From: Isoetes taiwanensis
Lineage: Eukaryota; Streptophyta; Lycopodiopsida; Isoetales; Isoetaceae
NCBI GenBank assembly: GCA_021234155.1
Contig: JAJEKV010000015.1
Location: forward strand, 1,150,852-1,214,851
Direction of reading: 5' to 3'
DNA length: 64,000 bases
Positions 46,233 to 55,373 of the stretch are shown here, in pieces. The first letter of the stretch is position 1. Each line of letters starts with the position of its first letter. The notes under the pieces were generated by a model. The model did not search any database and was not told the origin of the DNA. It worked only from the letters and a program-made list of their open reading frames with translations. A program made the position numbers and the translations under genes.

Positions 46233-46293
46233 CACAGAGTGCGCCCCAGGCATTTTAAAGATTTTTGAACAAGACTCTCGCGCACTGTGTGAG
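46233..46293. repeat. Hairpin repeat H1
   Basis: ~61-bp imperfect palindrome with outer arms ACAGAGTGCGC and GCGCACTGTGTGAG, and inner arms around CATTTTAAAGATTTTTG. First of four related copies in Gypsy-D, lying 5' of the histone-like cassette. Confidence 0.8.
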
Positions 46294-46443
46294 TGGTTGA
46301 CTACTTTTGACATAGATAGATGTATAATTAGAGTAATCTGATAGCTCAGAGTAGCTTAAAGCTTGAATTTGAGCTAGAAATGTATATTATGACATTAAGA
46401 AACTGCTTATAAAACTAAAGTTTGAGTAAAAAAGGAGTGACCC

Positions 46444-46506
46444 CTCACAGAGTGCGCCCTGGGCATTTTCAAAAGTTTTGAGAATGCTTCTCGCGCACTG
46501 TGTGAG
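46444..46506. repeat. Hairpin repeat H2
   Basis: The best copy: CTCACAGAGTGCGC pairs with GCGCACTGTGTGAG and CATTTTCAAAA pairs with TTTTGAGAATG, giving a nearly continuous 63-nt hairpin with one internal bulge. It starts 211 bases after H1 and about 150 bases before the TATA box of the histone-like gene. Confidence 0.88.
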
Positions 46507-46597
46507 CAGTAGGTACTTTTTGCCTGAAAGAACCCAATGTATTAATCTAGCAAACACTAATACTTTACATAATGGTATAACATAAAATTCCAGGTCC

Positions 46598-46626
46598 AAA
46601 CCCTAAAATTCTCAGGCCTATAGATA
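46598..46626 (+). promoter_or_regulatory. Putative promoter of the histone-like gene (telo-box and TATA)
   Basis: The telo-box-like AAACCCTAAA (46598) is followed after 21 bases by TATAGATA (46619-46626) and a pyrimidine-rich leader, with ATG 112 bases after the TATA start. The cassette at 48.4 kb has the same order and distances. Telo-boxes are frequent in plant promoters of growth-related and histone-type genes. Confidence 0.5.
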
Positions 46627-46730
46627 GACCCTTAGAGTTCTTCATTTTCACCTTTCTTCTCTAGCTAGCTGCTCTCCGGCCAAGAAGGCAATTTTTAGGC
46701 GCTCGGAAGGTGATTGACATATCTCAAAAC

Positions 46731-47835
46731 ATGGCCCGCACCAAACAGACTGCTGAGTGGTTATGCCAGACAATTACACCAGTGCCCAAGTTCTTGCAGC
46801 TCAATAGAAGGCCAGAGAGGCTGAAGAGCGAACCCGGCAAGAATAAAATCCTAACCCTAATCTAGATGCTGAGGAGGAGGACCAGCAGCAGCAAGACGAG
46901 CAGGAACAAATTCAGGGCCCTGATAACCAAGAAAACCTAGAGAATCAGGGAAATGGCCAAGACGAGGAGGACAAGCCGATACCAGAGGAGCTAGCGCGTC
47001 GGCTAAAGAAAATGGCCAAGAGGAAGAAGGCAGCAAAAAGGAAGAGAATTGCAAAGGAGGAGGAGCGCAGAAGACAAAAGGAGCACTAGAAGCTGAAGGA
47101 GGCCAAAGGGAAAGACCCCGAAATGCCAAAGAAAACCCAGAGGAAAACGAAGACGACACCAAGCAAAGGGCTTAGCATAAGGGAGCGGGAGCCCGTCAGA
47201 CCACCATCATCTTCATCAGACACAGGCTCGGGACCATCAGGCTCAGGACGTTCAAATCCAGATAACGAGGAGGAAGAATCTGCAACAATACCTCCATACC
47301 CGAAGTGGCCAAAGCCAACAACAGACCCCAAGAAGCGGGAGCGGGAAGAAGTACTCAAGCACGAGCGGGAGTACAGGAAGAAGTTGAAGGAGTACCAAGA
47401 GTACATAAAGATATACAAGGAGTACTCAAAATACTATGAGGCAAATAAGGTAACGTATGTGGAGGGAGGAAGGCCAACCAAGAAGAACACCTTGAAGCCG
47501 ACCCCGAGAGACCCGTACCACCCAAGAAACCTATCAAGAGGAAGTTGGACTCCTATTTTGCAAGAGCTACTTGGGATATTCGACATTTTCAGAGGAGCTA
47601 CGGACTGCTCATTCCAAGGGCTGCATTCGCGAGGTTAACCAAGGAGATCCTACAGGAATTCGACAAGACTAAGCGTGTGACAGATGATATGTTGCTTGCA
47701 TTGCAGGAGGAAGCCGAGTAGAAGTTGGTCTGACACTTCGAAGATTCCCTAGCCTGTGCTCTCCATGCGAAGAGAGTCACCTGTATGCCTAGGGATATGA
47801 AGTTAGCTAAGTTCATAAAGAAGGAGGATTGCTAA
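46731..47835 (+). pseudogene. Histone H3-like protein encoded by Gypsy-D
   Basis: ATG 46731 starts MARTKQTAEW: the first eight residues equal the histone H3 N-terminus. A charged linker rich in Glu, Gln, Lys and Arg follows (EEEDQQQQDEQEQ, RRLKKMAKRKKAAKRKR, EREYRKKLKEYQEY). The C-terminal ~95 residues are an H3 histone fold: WDIRHFQRSYGLLIPRAAF, RLTKEILQEF, LLALQEEAE, FEDSLACALHAKRVTCMPRD, ending LAKFIKKEDC and TAA 47833. Roughly a third of the fold is identical to canonical H3. Total ~365 residues against 136. Lesions: frameshifts near 46,800 and 47,500, TAA 46844, TAG 47087, TAG 47719, TGA 47731. It lies between PBS and gag, so it is element cargo. Confidence 0.82.
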
Positions 47836-47983
47836 TATAATGTAATTATGACAAAATTTGTAAATATTAAAAGTGTTTTGATCAAGCTGTGAAGTGCAAG
47901 ATTGTAATTAATAGGGTTGTAATAATGGCATGTGCATTTGGAATTAGTTAATTTGGACAAAAAGTCACTGTGTTGGGCCCCAC

Positions 47984-48048
47984 CCCTTGCAGAATGCGCC
48001 AAGAGCAATTCCAAAAGTTTTGAGAATGCCTCTCGCGCACTGTGTGAG
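47984..48048. repeat. Hairpin repeat H3
   Basis: Third copy: CCTTGCAGAATGCGC against GCGCACTGTGTGAG, with the inner CAAAAGTTTTGAGAATG. It begins about 150 bases after the stop of the histone-like gene. Confidence 0.8.
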
Positions 48049-48188
48049 TGTTTGGCCACTGATCTATGTCTAGACTTGTCCAAATGTAGAAAGTAAGGGC
48101 ACAACCATCTTCACTCGGCGAGATAAGTAGGATTCTGTCCTTAGATTGTAATTTTAGAGCCATCTAGGATCCAAACAGGAGCCTACCC

Positions 48189-48251
48189 CTCACAAAGTGC
48201 GCTAGGACCATTTCCAAAAGTTTTGAAAATGCCTCTCGCGCACTGTGTGAG
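48189..48251. repeat. Hairpin repeat H4
   Basis: Fourth copy: CTCACAAAGTGCGC against GCGCACTGTGTGAG. The distance from H3 (205 bases) is close to that between H1 and H2 (211 bases), so the hairpins come as pairs ahead of each accessory gene. Confidence 0.85.
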
Positions 48252-48393
48252 TGGTCATAGTAAATTAGCCCTAGTTCATCCCAACTACCTCCAAATTAGA
48301 TGAAATTTGTTGCAATATGATCATTAGGATGTATGCTTTAACCTAGATTACCTATCAATTGCATAGCAGGACCTTGAAGTGATAGATATTCCC

Positions 48394-48435
48394 AAACCCT
48401 AAAAATTTCTCAAATTAGGGTTTTGCCTATAAATA
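48394..48435 (+). promoter_or_regulatory. Putative promoter of ORF-X (telo-boxes and TATA)
   Basis: AAACCCTAAA (48394), its reverse form TTAGGGTTTT just after, then TATAAATA (48428-48435), with ATG 119 bases after the TATA start. CCAAACCCTAAAA and GCCTATA are shared with the promoter at 46.6 kb, so the two cassettes probably arose from one promoter module. Confidence 0.55.
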
Positions 48436-48546
48436 TGACCACAACCCTCGTTTGCATCCTACTCTATCACTCCTCAATTTAAGGCAAATTTTCAGCTCCC
48501 AGAGGTGCTTCTAGATCTGTTTGTTAACCCCATCAGCATCAGCATC

Positions 48547-50052
48547 ATGACCACCTCTGCATTCAGCCAATGGTACAGCGCCACTGCTCATGTGGCTAGG
48601 GCTGACATCAACTCAGTCTTCACTATTTTCCAAAAGGAAATTGACGTGGATGCCACCATAAATGCCACACCCTTTTACCAAGAGATCATGATTGAGTTCC
48701 ATGCCAAGATAGGACATTCTCTAGTAGAACTCCCCCCATGCATAGGTTATTTTGCACCTAGGATAGCCCTTTATGCAGCTCTGAATGCCCAAACATAGAC
48801 AAGTATCTAGAAAATAAAGCTGCTCGCATGCCAAATTATATGACTATATCCATAAGTAGGAAGAGATATTTCTCCTATACTGCAGCTGTAGCTATCTTTT
48901 TGTCCCAAAGAGCCCAAACCCAGTAGGAAAACCCTTTGTTCAGCCTTTGGAGATTGAACCCATAGCCACAGAAGCAGGAGCAGAAGAACAAATGCTCCTG
49001 GAGTATGAAGAGTCATAACAGAAGGAAGAGGCAGAGGAAGGACGGGGTTACAACGTGGAAGACATCATCGACGTCAACCCCATACAAGAAAGGCAGCAAG
49101 CAGAAGAAGATCTTCCAAGCTTTGAAGAAGGGTTGAGAGTAACAAGGACAGCTCCTCCACTTGGGTTAGACATCACCAGTCTAACCCCAGTCATCATCCA
49201 AGAAGAGGAGTACCTGACGCTCCATGATATAAAGAACCTCCCGGAGTGCAGAGACAGAGGTTACAGGGTGGACGAACTCCTGCACCTTCTATGCCAGCAG
49301 CCCGACCTCGACGACTTCATCGACCGGGAGACTCAAGACTTTTCTATCAGCATCAAGGAGGCCCACATGTACTTTGGACATCGAAGCTTACACCGGCATC
49401 CGGCAGATGATGACGCAATAGGAGCTACCCTCGGAGGAGGAGTTTATAGCACTCCAAGAGCGGATGGGCATCAGAGGAAAAACAACAAGTGCACTCCTGC
49501 CCAACACCTCTGCAGTAGCCAGTCGGATTAGAAAGAGGCGGCATCAACTTGACCTCTTCCACGTCCATGTTCGGCGACTACAGAGAAATGATAGCAATAT
49601 AAGTAGATGAATACTCCAGAAGACACAGGGCTAGAATCAGAACCGGAGAAGAAACAGCAGAAGGAGGACATGACAGAGCCTTCAAATTTTACCTTCCACT
49701 CCTCACCGATGGAAGGATAGCGGTCATACACCGCTAGTTTAGCCCACGGGGAGAAGAAGGAGTCTTCATGCAGATTGCCCTCTCCGGATTTGGAAGGCAT
49801 GCTCGAATGCCTCCAAATATTGACCATGTCATCCTGGTGAGCGTCTTCGATTTTGCAGTCCCATGCAGACGACATGGCAGGTTGGCCGTCACTGCAGCCT
49901 ACACGTTGGATAGAAGGATCGAAGACCTGATGATGGTACTCCAAGGTGGTACGACCACCAACATCCTTAGAAACTTGGGGCGAATAGTTGGCACAACCCA
50001 AGTGAAAAAGTTCTTGGAAGACAACCCGACATATAGAAGATTCCAGGAATAG
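48547..50052 (+). pseudogene. ORF-X: unidentified accessory protein of Gypsy-D
   Basis: ATG 48547 opens 83 codons (MTTSAFSQWYSATAHVARAD, EIMIEFHAKIGHSLVELPPC), then the coding sense shifts frame several times: KAARMPNYMTISISRKRYF near 48,830, a long acidic section at 49,055-49,380 (EDIIDVNPIQERQQAEED, LTLHDIKNLPECRDRGYRVD), FIALQERMGIRG near 49,450, and a last block 49,768-50,052 (FGRHARMPPNIDHVILV, LDRRIEDLMMVLQGGTTTN). Undoing the shifts suggests one protein of about 480-500 residues. No domain is recognised and no histone pattern is seen. It is second in order between the histone-like gene and gag, with its own promoter-like region. Confidence 0.55.
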
Positions 50053-50198
50053 ATTAAAACTTTTTCTCTCTATTATCGATTGTTAAAACATTGCACCTTA
50101 TGAATATAAGTTATAGTATCATGTGTGTTCTTTAATATACCTTGTCCCCACAACTATATCATCAAACAAACCAATGCAATAACAAATAAAAGCTAACC

Positions 50199-51734
50199 AT
50201 GAGAGTGCAATCTAATGTATATGCAGCTAGAGCACCCAAGAATGTAGAACAAAATCGACAACCCCAGGAAGAGCAGCCACCCGCAAGGTAGTTTCAACCA
50301 AGGAACCTGTTCCAAGAGTTTGAGATGCCAACCCCAGAAGAGGAGATATCGCAAATAAGATCGGATATCCACGAAATAAAAGCTATGCGCGGGGGGGGAG
50401 GGGGGGAGGCAGCAATCAGACCAGACCAGAATGTCTAATTACCTTAAACACCAGCTGACAAAGAGAAACCGGAGAAGGAGATCACGTAGCATGGATTCCT
50501 CCAACTCTATTTCCGACTCCGACTCCGAATCTGAGGAGCAAGACAATGATCGGCAGGACTGTCGGGAGGGTCCAACCGCGATAGGGGCAGAATTGAAGAT
50601 GATTACCAGAAGAAAGTCGACTCTGCACTGAGCAGTGTGTAGAAAGCCAAGAAGTTGGAACAGTTCTCAGGAGATAACAGGTCTGTAATGGAAGCCGAGG
50701 CTTGGTTGGACGAAATGAGGGAGTACGAGAATACTTATAGCATGAAAGATAAGGACAAGGACAGGGTAGCAACAGCGAACCTCAAGGGAGCAGCCAAAAT
50801 TTGGTGGAAAGGCTATGCCAAAGCCCAGGGGTTAAGCAGAGATAGCTGCAGATTGAAAGAAATTCTCCAAGGCATTTAAGCGTCATTACGTGTCGAGGGA
50901 ACACAAGTGCCATATGATGCAACTGTTCTATAGGTTAGAGCAGGGCAATAAGACAGTCCAGAAATATACCGAAGAGTTCATGAGGATGAGGTTCTATGTG
51001 CTAAAGTTGATTGAAAGACACGCAGTAGAGGGGTACATCGAAGGCTTGAACGAGGAGATCAGGAAGCTGGTGAGAGCAATAAACCCCAGAACAGTGTCAG
51101 AAGCAGAGTCTAACACAGTGAGCTTACAGGGAACAGGCCCCCAAGGTAGTGGACAGAAGCAACAGTGCTATTAGGACAAGGGGAGGGCTACGGGAAGCTA
51201 CAGCCCAAGAGCAACAAGCCCAGCAGCTGCTAGACCTCAGTACAATACAAACTATGGAAAGCAAGAAAATGTGCAAATTTTGACAAGCAGGACAAGAAGC
51301 AAGTCAGCTTCAGGGACAAAGAGTAAGCGGGTGGTTCAAACTACTCCAAAGCAGTGAAGCAGTTCTTACAGTCCATTCCCAAAGAGAAGAGGCAAGAATG
51401 TATTGAAAAGTAGTTGTGCTTCAGGTGCTTCCAGCCAGGACATCGGATACATAACTGCCCATTTGTGATGAATGCGGCGTTAACAGAGCTAGGAGGATGG
51501 GGACACCCCCAGAGATCGACAAAGAAGATGTTTGCGACCACATCCAGGGTGAGTGCCACATCTTTGCTGCTATTGACTCCGAGAATGCTGAGAGTCAGTA
51601 CCAGGTCACCTCGACGATTGGGGAAGTCAAAGCCAAGTCCTTTATAGTGTTGATAGACACAGGGAGCACCTATAATTTTGCTTCGCCAAGGATGGTAGAG
51701 ATGTTGAAGCTGAAGCCTTTGAAGTCCAAGCGTA
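50199..51734 (+). pseudogene. Gypsy-D gag, zinc knuckle and N-terminal protease
   Basis: ATG 50199 (MRVQSNVYAARAPKN) leads to a Retrotrans_gag domain: FSGDNRSVMEAEAWLDEM, LKGAAKIWWKGYAKAQG, HYVSREHKCHMMQLFYRLEQ, VEGYIEGLNEEIRKLVRAI. The CCHC knuckle CFRCFQPGHRIHNCP is at about 51,416. The protease active site VLIDTGSTYNFASPRMVEML lies at about 51,648 and the frame is cut at 51,734 by Copia-E. Its continuation (VVLASGAIRHTSGK, MNIGKYDLI) is found inverted at 54,575-54,772. Several stops and frameshifts are present. Confidence 0.87.
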
Positions 51735-52311
51735 TGATAAACTTAAAAGAAATTATTTAGCACATATATTAGAGCAAAAGGATCACAGATCTTCTATTCC
51801 CTTGTATCAAATACAAGTTAGATATTTCATAATGCTACCTTACCAAATAATCTATAAGGACAATATAACAACTTATTGCAATATCTTCAATAGCGGCATC
51901 ACTTACAGTAGCATTATATTAGGCCCCCGAAAGCCCAATCTCCTTTTGGATATCATGCCGGAATCACTCTAAAAGGACTCAAAACATTAGTTGCAATACT
52001 CCTTGATTTATCTAGATCAATCCGGCAGCTGTGCCGGACCGATAGCTACAGTTTTTTGTTCCCTCCAATGCCTTATGAAATCGCCCTTAGGCACGTAGTG
52101 CCTTGCTAATTTAAGCTCAATGTTTCTACTAATGGTTTCGTTTAACCATTAGCCATTACTTCAACCATTAACCATTACTTCAAATATTGTGGCTTTCAAC
52201 CTTATCCACTTACACCATTGGGATTTCCCTAGAAAACTTCTCACATGATTTCCCTTTAACAGGCAGTTCAGTCCCTGATATATGTACTGTTATTATATGA
52301 TCATTCCAACA
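51735..52311 (-). repeat. Copia-E 3' LTR (minus orientation)
   Basis: Reverse complement of 54773-55348: minus strand TGTTGGAATGATCATATAAT ... TTAAGTTTATCA. Adjacent on the minus strand is the polypurine tract GAAGGGGGAA (52,312-52,321), which marks it as the 3' LTR. Confidence 0.95.
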
Positions 52312-52319
52312 TTCCCCCT

Positions 52320-54574
52320 TCATGTAATAACAGTACAATTTATTAATCTCTTTAATTCCATAAATCTTCCTTCAGGTAATATTTTAGTCAGGATATCTGC
52401 TAGCTGCACAGTGGTACTGACATACATCATCTTAACCAATCCCTGTTCAACAACATCTCTGATAAAATGTAATTCCAGCTCAATGTGTTTAGATTTTTCA
52501 TGCAACACTGGGTCTTTTGACATGGCAATGCAACTTGTGCTGTCACTGAAGACTTCAGTTGCTTGTGGCTGTTCATATCCAAGTTCTAATAGCAATCTTC
52601 TTTCCCAAACAACTTCTTTGGCACACAGGGTTGCAGCTGCATATTCAGCTTCAGCGCTAGACATAGCAACTGAGTTTTGTTTTTTACTTTTCCAAGCTAC
52701 AGGAGCTCCTCCAAGAATCATTAGATACCCTGAAGTAGACCTTCTCTGGTCTAAGTCTCCTCCCCAATCTGCATCACAATAACATTTTAGTTTTAAATCT
52801 TCAGAGCAGAAGGTAATTCCATCATTCATAGTCCCTTTTAGATATCTCAATATCCTTTTTGCTGCAGTCCAATGATCCTTACCAGGATCATGGTTATATC
52901 TGCTCAGCAGATTGACAATATAAGCAACATCTGGTCTAGTACAGTTCGCTACATAAGAAAGACAACCTTTAAAGACCTGTATGGAGTATTTAACATCTCA
53001 TCCCTTTCGAAATCATCCTTGGGACACATTTTCTCTGATATTTTACAACCTGGTACAGCAGGTGTTTTACTTATGTTGCATTCTTGCATTTTAAATCTTT
53101 CAAGCATGCCTTGAATCTGCCCCTTTTGTGAAAGTGTCAGTAACTTGTTTTTCCTATCTCTGTAAACCTCAATTCCTAGGAAGGTTTTTAGTTCCCCTAG
53201 ATCTGTCATCATGAATTTATTGTTCAATATTGCCTTGCAATGCTCTAAGACCTTTAGTCCTTTTGAGATCATTATGTTATCGTCAACATATAAAGCTATT
53301 ATGCACCATTCTTTATCAGCTTCATATTTATACAGGTTGCCATCATTCTTCAATTTTGTAAATCCTTGTTCCCTCAAATAACCGTCCATACATTTATACC
53401 ATTCCCTGGGTGACTGTTTGAGTCCATAAACTGCTCTCTTCAGCTTCCAAACTTTATTTTCTTTTTCTTCAAACCCAGGTGGTGGTCTCATAAAGATTTC
53501 CTCTTCCAACTTAGCATTTAGAAATACAGTATTAACATCCATATGATGTATTTCGAGATCACATGCATTAGCAATTGCTAGCAGCATTCTTACACTGTTC
53601 ATCTTTACCAGAGGTGAGAAAGTTTCTTCATAGTCCTGCCCCTTCTTCTGTGAAAAGCCCTGTGCCACTAAACGAGCTTTGTACTTAGGTGTTTTGCTGT
53701 CTGCCCCTGTTTTTAATTTGAAGATCAATTTATTACCCACTATATTTTTTCCTTCTGGCACATCCACCACTTCAAAGGTTTCTGTCCTTTTAAACGAGTT
53801 CATTTCATCTTGCATGGCTTTAAGCCATTGTACTTTATCATGTGCCATTAGTACTTCAGCATAATTCTTAGGAACCTTAGGATCTAAATGCATCAAAATT
53901 TCAAACAAGCAGTTTAACTCACCTTCATTTCCTTGAAGTCTTCTGCTTCTTCCATGTTCGTCTCTTCCATATATGCTTGTATCAGTTCTTATCTCTTCTT
54001 GCAGCCTTTGACCTTCAGATCCTTTTCTTTTCCTTGTTTGTTTTATGTCAAGTGTCTCCTTGTTTACCAACTTGGATGGTTCAGTTTGCTGCTGTTCCTG
54101 CTCAGACGACTCAGCCATGCTTTCATGTGACTCCTCCACATCATGTTCATTAGCTTGATCTTGCTGTTCCTGTACAAATGACCCAGCCTCCTCGTCATCA
54201 TCTTGATTGTCTGCAGTAAACAATCCATCAGTATTATTTGTAACATTACTCTCTAAATTTGTCTCAGTACTTTCGCATTTAGCAGTCTGAACACTATCAT
54301 TTACTTTTGGCACCACTTTATAGAATTGTTTTTCGTCAAACACCACATCTCTGATTACAATGACCCTTCTTTTGCTTGGTTCAAACAATCTATATGTCTT
54401 TGATTGTTCATCGTAACCAATCATATAGGTTATCAATGCTCGATCATCAGTTTGTTTCTCAACTCATCTGGTATATGGGCAAAAGCCAAGCAGCCATATG
54501 CTCTTAACTTGTCATAAGAAGGAGCTTTGCCAGACCACAACATTTCTGGTACAGTACCTTTTGTACTCTTTACC
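52320..54574 (-). pseudogene. Copia-E integrase end, reverse transcriptase and RNase H
   Basis: The minus strand reads APSYDKLRAYGCLAFAHIPD (integrase C-terminal block), GYDEQSKTYRLFEPSKRR, an acidic linker, then RT: AMQDEMNSFKRTETFEVVD, IHHMDVNTVFLNAKLEEEIF, RAVYGLKQSPREWYKCMDGY and the catalytic ALYVDDNIMISK. RNase H has CYCDADWGGDLDQRRSTSGY and VAMSSAEAEYAAA. It is open for 495 codons (54,436-52,949). A gap or frameshift near 52,900 and an in-frame stop near 54,437 are the visible lesions. The frame begins at the inversion breakpoint, where the rest of the integrase is now at 57,458 on the plus strand. Confidence 0.92.
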
Positions 54575-54772
54575 TGTTATCTCAATGATCTTGCCATATG
54601 GCGTCGTTAAGGTTACTTTTTGCTTCCCACAATCTGATCAAGTCGTACTTGCCGATGTTCATCACTTCTGCTCCCATTTCAACGTTGATACCTGGCAAGT
54701 CTATGTCGAAGTTGATCCGCTTCCCTGATGTGTGTCGGATTGCCCCACTTGCTAGCACAACAGGTCTACGCT
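54575..54772 (-). pseudogene. Displaced, inverted piece of Gypsy-D protease
   Basis: The minus strand reads RRPVVLASGAIRHTSGKRIN then FDIDLPGINVEMGAEVMNIG and KYDLI, the C-terminal part of a gypsy protease. Its first bases GCGTA match the end of the protease segment at 51,734. Joined there, the reading frame continues KSKRRPVVL without a break. Its far end meets Copia-E integrase sequence near 54,574. Confidence 0.88.
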
Positions 54773-55361
54773 GTTGGAATGATCATATAATAACAGTACA
54801 TATATCAGGGACTGAACTGCCTGTTAAAGGGAAATCATGTGAGAAGTTTTCTAGGGAAATCCCAATGGTGTAAGTGGATAAGGTTGAAAGCCACAATATT
54901 TGAAGTAATGGTTAATGGTTGAAGTAATGGTTAATGGTTAAACGAAACCATTAGTAGAAACATTGAGCTTAAATTAGCAAGGCACTACGTGCCTAAGGGC
55001 GATTTCATAAGGCATTGGAGGGAACCAAAAACTGTAGCTATCGGTCCGGCACAGCTGCCGGATTGATCTGGATAAATCAAGGAATATTGCAACTAATGTT
55101 TTGAGTCCTTTTAGAGTGATTCCGGCATGATATCCAAAAGGAGATTGGGCTTTCGGGGGCCTAATATAATGCTACTGTAAGTGATGCCGCTATTGAAGAT
55201 ATTGCAATAAGTTGTTATATTGTCCTTATAGATTATTTGGTAAGGTAGCATTATGAAATATCTAACTTGTATTTGATACAAGGGAATAGAAGATCTGTGA
55301 TCCTTTTGCTCTAGAATATGTGCTAAATAATTTCTTTTAAGTTTATCATTGGTATCAGAGC
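54773..55361 (+). repeat. Copia-E 5' LTR (plus orientation) and PBS
   Basis: The LTR is 54773-55348 (TGTTGG ... TTATCA). TGGTATCAGAGC at 55350-55361 is the initiator-Met primer-binding site, so this is the 5' LTR. It is oriented opposite to its partner because of the inversion. Confidence 0.95.
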
Positions 55362-55373
55362 ATAAGGTTAGAG

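Noticed and set aside
46731-47835. Host histone H3 gene or retrocopy
   Set aside because: The linker is far too long, identity to canonical H3 is only about a third, and the gene lies between PBS and gag of a delimited element with a promoter module shared by the next element gene.
48547-50052. H2A/H2B/H4-like identity for ORF-X
   Set aside because: I looked for histone-fold signatures to pair with the H3-like protein and saw none.
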